A stretch of 41,353 bases of DNA from an uncultured Clostridia bacterium. GTDB lineage: Bacteria > Bacillota > Clostridia > Christensenellales > Borkfalkiaceae. Positions 39,715-41,353 of the stretch are shown here, piece by piece. Location: contig CANQMX010000015.1 of assembly GCA_947625095.1 (NCBI GenBank), forward strand, positions 1-41,353, given 5' to 3'. Each line of letters begins with the position of its first letter. Within the stretch, counting starts at the first letter, position 1. The notes beneath the pieces were generated by a model. It was not told where the DNA came from. It searched no databases and worked only from the letters and a program-made list of their open reading frames with translations. Position numbers and translations under genes: made by a program.

Positions 39715-40128
39715 TTACAGCGCAATAATTTCAGTCTTAAAATCGCAATAATATTCAGCGGAGACGCCCTTGAATTTCAACACGCAGTAATCGGGATCGG
39801 TGACGCCCTGTTTATAGAACATCTTATCTCCGAACCGCCAGATCTCATCCTTCGTCGGCTGGTCGGTGCAGACCTGCATTTCGCCGATCACGGAGACACC
39901 CTGATACTTGAACCTCCCGCGCTTATAAAAATACACGCACGCCTTGTTGTTCGCCAAAAACTGCTTGATCTTGTTGGACGAGGTGTTGGTCGTAAAGTAA
40001 ATTTCATTCCCGTCGATCTTGCGCGGCGCAAGCATGGCGCGAATCACGGGATACCCCTCCTCGTTGACCGACGCCAAAAACGCCGTCCTTTGCTCGGATA
40101 TAAATTGAAAGATCTGCGCTTTCTCCAT
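39715..40128 (-). CDS. Pyridoxamine 5'-phosphate oxidase-family protein
   Basis: A 137-residue split-barrel FMN-binding-type protein: RTAFLASVNEEGYPVIRAMLAPRKIDGNEIYFTTNTSSNKIKQFLANNKACVYFY is the typical N-terminal half. Proteins of this size are usually flavin- or F420-dependent reductases or heme/flavin binders of unknown substrate, not true PdxH. GGAGAG lies upstream of the ATG. It is flanked by a TfoX-like gene 26 bases upstream and the DHH-like gene downstream. Confidence 0.88.
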   Translation of the reverse strand: MEKAQIFQFISEQRTAFLASVNEEGYPVIRAMLAPRKIDGNEIYFTTNTSSNKIKQFLANNKACVYFYKRGRFKYQGVSVIGEMQVCTDQPTKDEIWRFGDKMFYKQGVTDPDYCVLKFKGVSAEYYCDFKTEIIAL

Positions 40129-40154
40129 AAGTGTTTCTCTCCGCGAAATAATAT

Positions 40155-40472
40155 TTACCGCTTTTTGGTTTTCGGCATCGGCAGGTCGTCATACATTGCC
40201 TCAAATAATCCCGTCAAAAAAGCCTTATCGTCCACATTGTCTACATTGAGCATTTCCTTTGCACCCTCATACGGCAGGGAATACTCCGCTTGGGGCAGAT
40301 AGGATAGCGCCGCCTTCACGGGTTTTACAAGCAATCTATCGTCGTAGATCCCGCCGACAAGTTTACCGCGATAGTAGATGAGAAATTCACCCATCATAGG
40401 CTTGCAGGTGATATCCTTTAAGCCCGAAAGTTGCTCTAAAACAAAATTCAAATATTCCTTGCTTGACGACAT
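40155..40472 (-). CDS. TfoX/Sxy N-terminal domain protein
   Basis: A 105-residue protein: SKEYLNFVLEQLSGLKDITCKPMMGEFLIYYRGKLVGGIYDDRLLVKPV is the TfoX N-terminal domain. The C-terminal TfoX domain is absent, as in the many stand-alone clostridial versions, whose role is unknown (no proven link to competence). The start at MSSSKEY is selected by GGAGGAG upstream; the frame is open for 13 more codons. Confidence 0.9.
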   Translation of the reverse strand: MSSSKEYLNFVLEQLSGLKDITCKPMMGEFLIYYRGKLVGGIYDDRLLVKPVKAALSYLPQAEYSLPYEGAKEMLNVDNVDDKAFLTGLFEAMYDDLPMPKTKKR

Positions 40473-40514
40473 AACTCCTCCGCTCAATTTCTGTTTAATG
40501 ATAGATTTCACTTT

Positions 40515-40583
40515 TTACTTCCCGCGCCCGCGCGCTGTTGTCCCCCCTATGGGGGGACAACAGCGCGCGGGCGCGGGAAGTAA
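40515..40583. terminator. Perfect 33-bp palindrome, probable terminator
   Basis: Left arm 40515-40547 and right arm 40551-40583 pair perfectly around a TAT loop. The arms are nearly all G and C except for their ends. T-runs flank both sides (CTTTTTA before, ATTTTTTT after). It lies between the 130-residue unknown gene and the TfoX gene and would terminate in either direction. Confidence 0.75.
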
Positions 40584-40640
40584 TTTTTTTGCGCTCCCCC
40601 GTGCCCCGCGAAATATCCGTCGGCTATGCCGATGGATATT

Positions 40641-41033
40641 TTAACTGTTGAGCTTTCTGTTTAATTCAGCCAATTCGTCTTTTTCTGCTTGTTCTTTTTT
40701 CCTTTCGGCTTCTTCAAGTTGCTTTTTATAAGCCGCATTGCTATCATAAATCATATTCGCCATTTCAATGCGCGCTTCTAAATCTTTTAAGAATTCGGGG
40801 ACATCGGACATTGCAAATTTCGGAAAATCCTTTGTAAGAATTACGTTGCCCACAAATTCTACTTTATCTATTGTCGGTGCGCCCGATGAAGATAAAGCGG
40901 TGAATGGTTTTTTTGATAACGCCTCTTGATAGGCTTCCTCCCATTCGCAGTCGACGCACTCGGAAAGAGTAATTTCCAAGTAATACCGATATCCACTTTC
41001 TTTGTATTCCTTTTTTACGATTTTAACTGACAT
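40641..41033 (-). CDS. Hypothetical protein with C-terminal coiled coil
   Basis: A 130-residue protein of no recognised family. An N-terminal beta-like part (KIVKKEYKESGYRYYLEITLSEC) contains a CVDCEWEEAYQEAL segment. A middle part mentions possible strand VEFVGNVIL, and the last 50 residues are a highly charged coiled coil (KKQLEEAERKKEQAEKDELAEL). AAGGAG precedes the ATG. Base composition is more AT-rich than the core genes, suggesting accessory or acquired DNA. Confidence 0.7.
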   Translation of the reverse strand: MSVKIVKKEYKESGYRYYLEITLSECVDCEWEEAYQEALSKKPFTALSSSGAPTIDKVEFVGNVILTKDFPKFAMSDVPEFLKDLEARIEMANMIYDSNAAYKKQLEEAERKKEQAEKDELAELNRKLNS

Positions 41034-41078
41034 ATTAAACTCCTTGTAAAAATATTGCGGTATACTACCAACAATTTC

Positions 41079-41087
41079 ATTATAACA
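41079..41087 (-). promoter_or_regulatory. Extended -10 promoter of the hypothetical gene
   Basis: On the minus strand TGTTATAAT without a clear -35 box, giving a leader of about 40 bases that ends in AAGGAG. Confidence 0.5.
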
Positions 41088-41168
41088 TATCCGATACCGA
41101 TTGGGCATTTGTATGCCATTTTTTTTATAAATTTTTTTGAACAGAAGTTCTAAAGTTCTTCTATAAAA

Positions 41169-41221
41169 TCGCGCGGTGCGGTACTTCGCCTTCGGCTCGT
41201 GTCGCGCGGTGCGGTACTTCG
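41169..41221. repeat. Direct repeat, 20 bp twice
   Basis: TCGCGCGGTGCGGTACTTCG at 41169-41188 and 41202-41221, each followed by a short hairpin-like stretch and CTCGTG. Non-coding; similar in style to the GC hairpin repeats at 14.3-14.5 kb. Confidence 0.75.
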
Positions 41222-41240
41222 TCGCTACGCTCCTCGTGCC

Positions 41241-41286
41241 GCACCAAAAAAGCAGTCCACAATTTTGTGGACTGCTTTTTTGGTGC
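41241..41286. terminator. Perfect 22-bp palindromic bidirectional terminator
   Basis: GCACCAAAAAAGCAGTCCAC begins a 22-base arm that pairs perfectly with 41265-41286 around a TT centre. The A6/T6 segments inside the arms give a T-run after the GC stem in both directions. Confidence 0.85.
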
Positions 41287-41295
41287 ACCGAGGCA

Positions 41296-41324
41296 ATTAT
41301 AATCCGAACACAAAAGCTCGTCAA
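41296..41324 (-). promoter_or_regulatory. Consensus promoter facing directly into a terminator
   Basis: On the minus strand TTGACG (41324-41319), 17 bases, TATAAT (41301-41296). The predicted start near 41289 is just before the 22-bp palindromic terminator. No gene lies between. Confidence 0.7.
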
Positions 41325-41353
41325 GGCTGACCGTTTGCGTTCCGTTTTTATAG

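Overview
The window looks like a chromosomal piece of an endospore-lineage Firmicute: GC-rich genes with AT-rich promoters, a complete spoIIIAA-AH operon, spoIVB, gerW, dacF-type carboxypeptidases, scpAB, lexA and recN. The mix of high GC with clostridial gene order suggests an uncultured gut clostridium, perhaps of the Christensenellales. That placement is inference only. No rRNA, tRNA, insertion sequence, prophage or CRISPR array is visible.

Layout. (1) 0.3-10.6 kb, plus strand: a glycogen operon glgB-glgC-glgD-glgA-glgP plus a GH13 glucan hydrolase, with a sigma-A promoter in front and an intrinsic terminator behind. (2) 10.6-14.3 kb: an AT-rich gap, a tyrosine recombinase overlapping hflX, a tiny eight-cysteine protein on the minus strand, and lexA. 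(3) 14.2-14.7 kb: a repeat-rich gap with a duplicated terminator module and six 19-bp tandem repeats. (4) 14.7-20.3 kb, minus strand: scpA-scpB-DUF2953 (ytfI-like)-gerW-dac-rluB, then lysA with its own promoter. (5) 20.4-35.9 kb, minus strand, read from the right: spoIIIAA-AB-AC-AD-AE-AF-AG-AH, asp23-like, nusB, folD, ispA, dxs, tlyA, nadK, argR, recN, spoIVB, a SpoIIM-like membrane protein and a second dac. This is the classical clostridial order, but xseA/xseB are missing between folD and ispA, and spo0A is missing after spoIVB. (6) 36-41.3 kb, minus strand: an intracellular GH51 arabinofuranosidase and a looser, AT-richer set of small genes (DHH-like protein, PNPOx-family protein, TfoX-family protein, an unknown coiled-coil protein) separated by large perfect palindromes.

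Functionally, block 1 makes, branches and degrades ADP-glucose-derived glycogen. Blocks 4 and 5 combine chromosome segregation, the mother-cell/forespore channel and signalling protease, peptidoglycan trimming, isoprenoid precursor synthesis, folate C1 metabolism and repair.

Two unifying signals stand out. First, a short double-palindrome repeat (TATGTCWGACATA fused to CATAGTACTATG) occurs at four places. Two copies lie in frame inside dxs and spoIIIAE, encoding the same S-T-M-S-D-I-I string with codons unlike their surroundings. Second, several genes (xer-like, the Cys-rich protein, lysA, nadK, spoIIIAA, the SpoIIM-like gene) have a good promoter whose predicted start of transcription falls at or within a few bases of the start codon, with no Shine-Dalgarno site. 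This suggests recurrent leaderless mRNAs, which are uncommon in Firmicutes.
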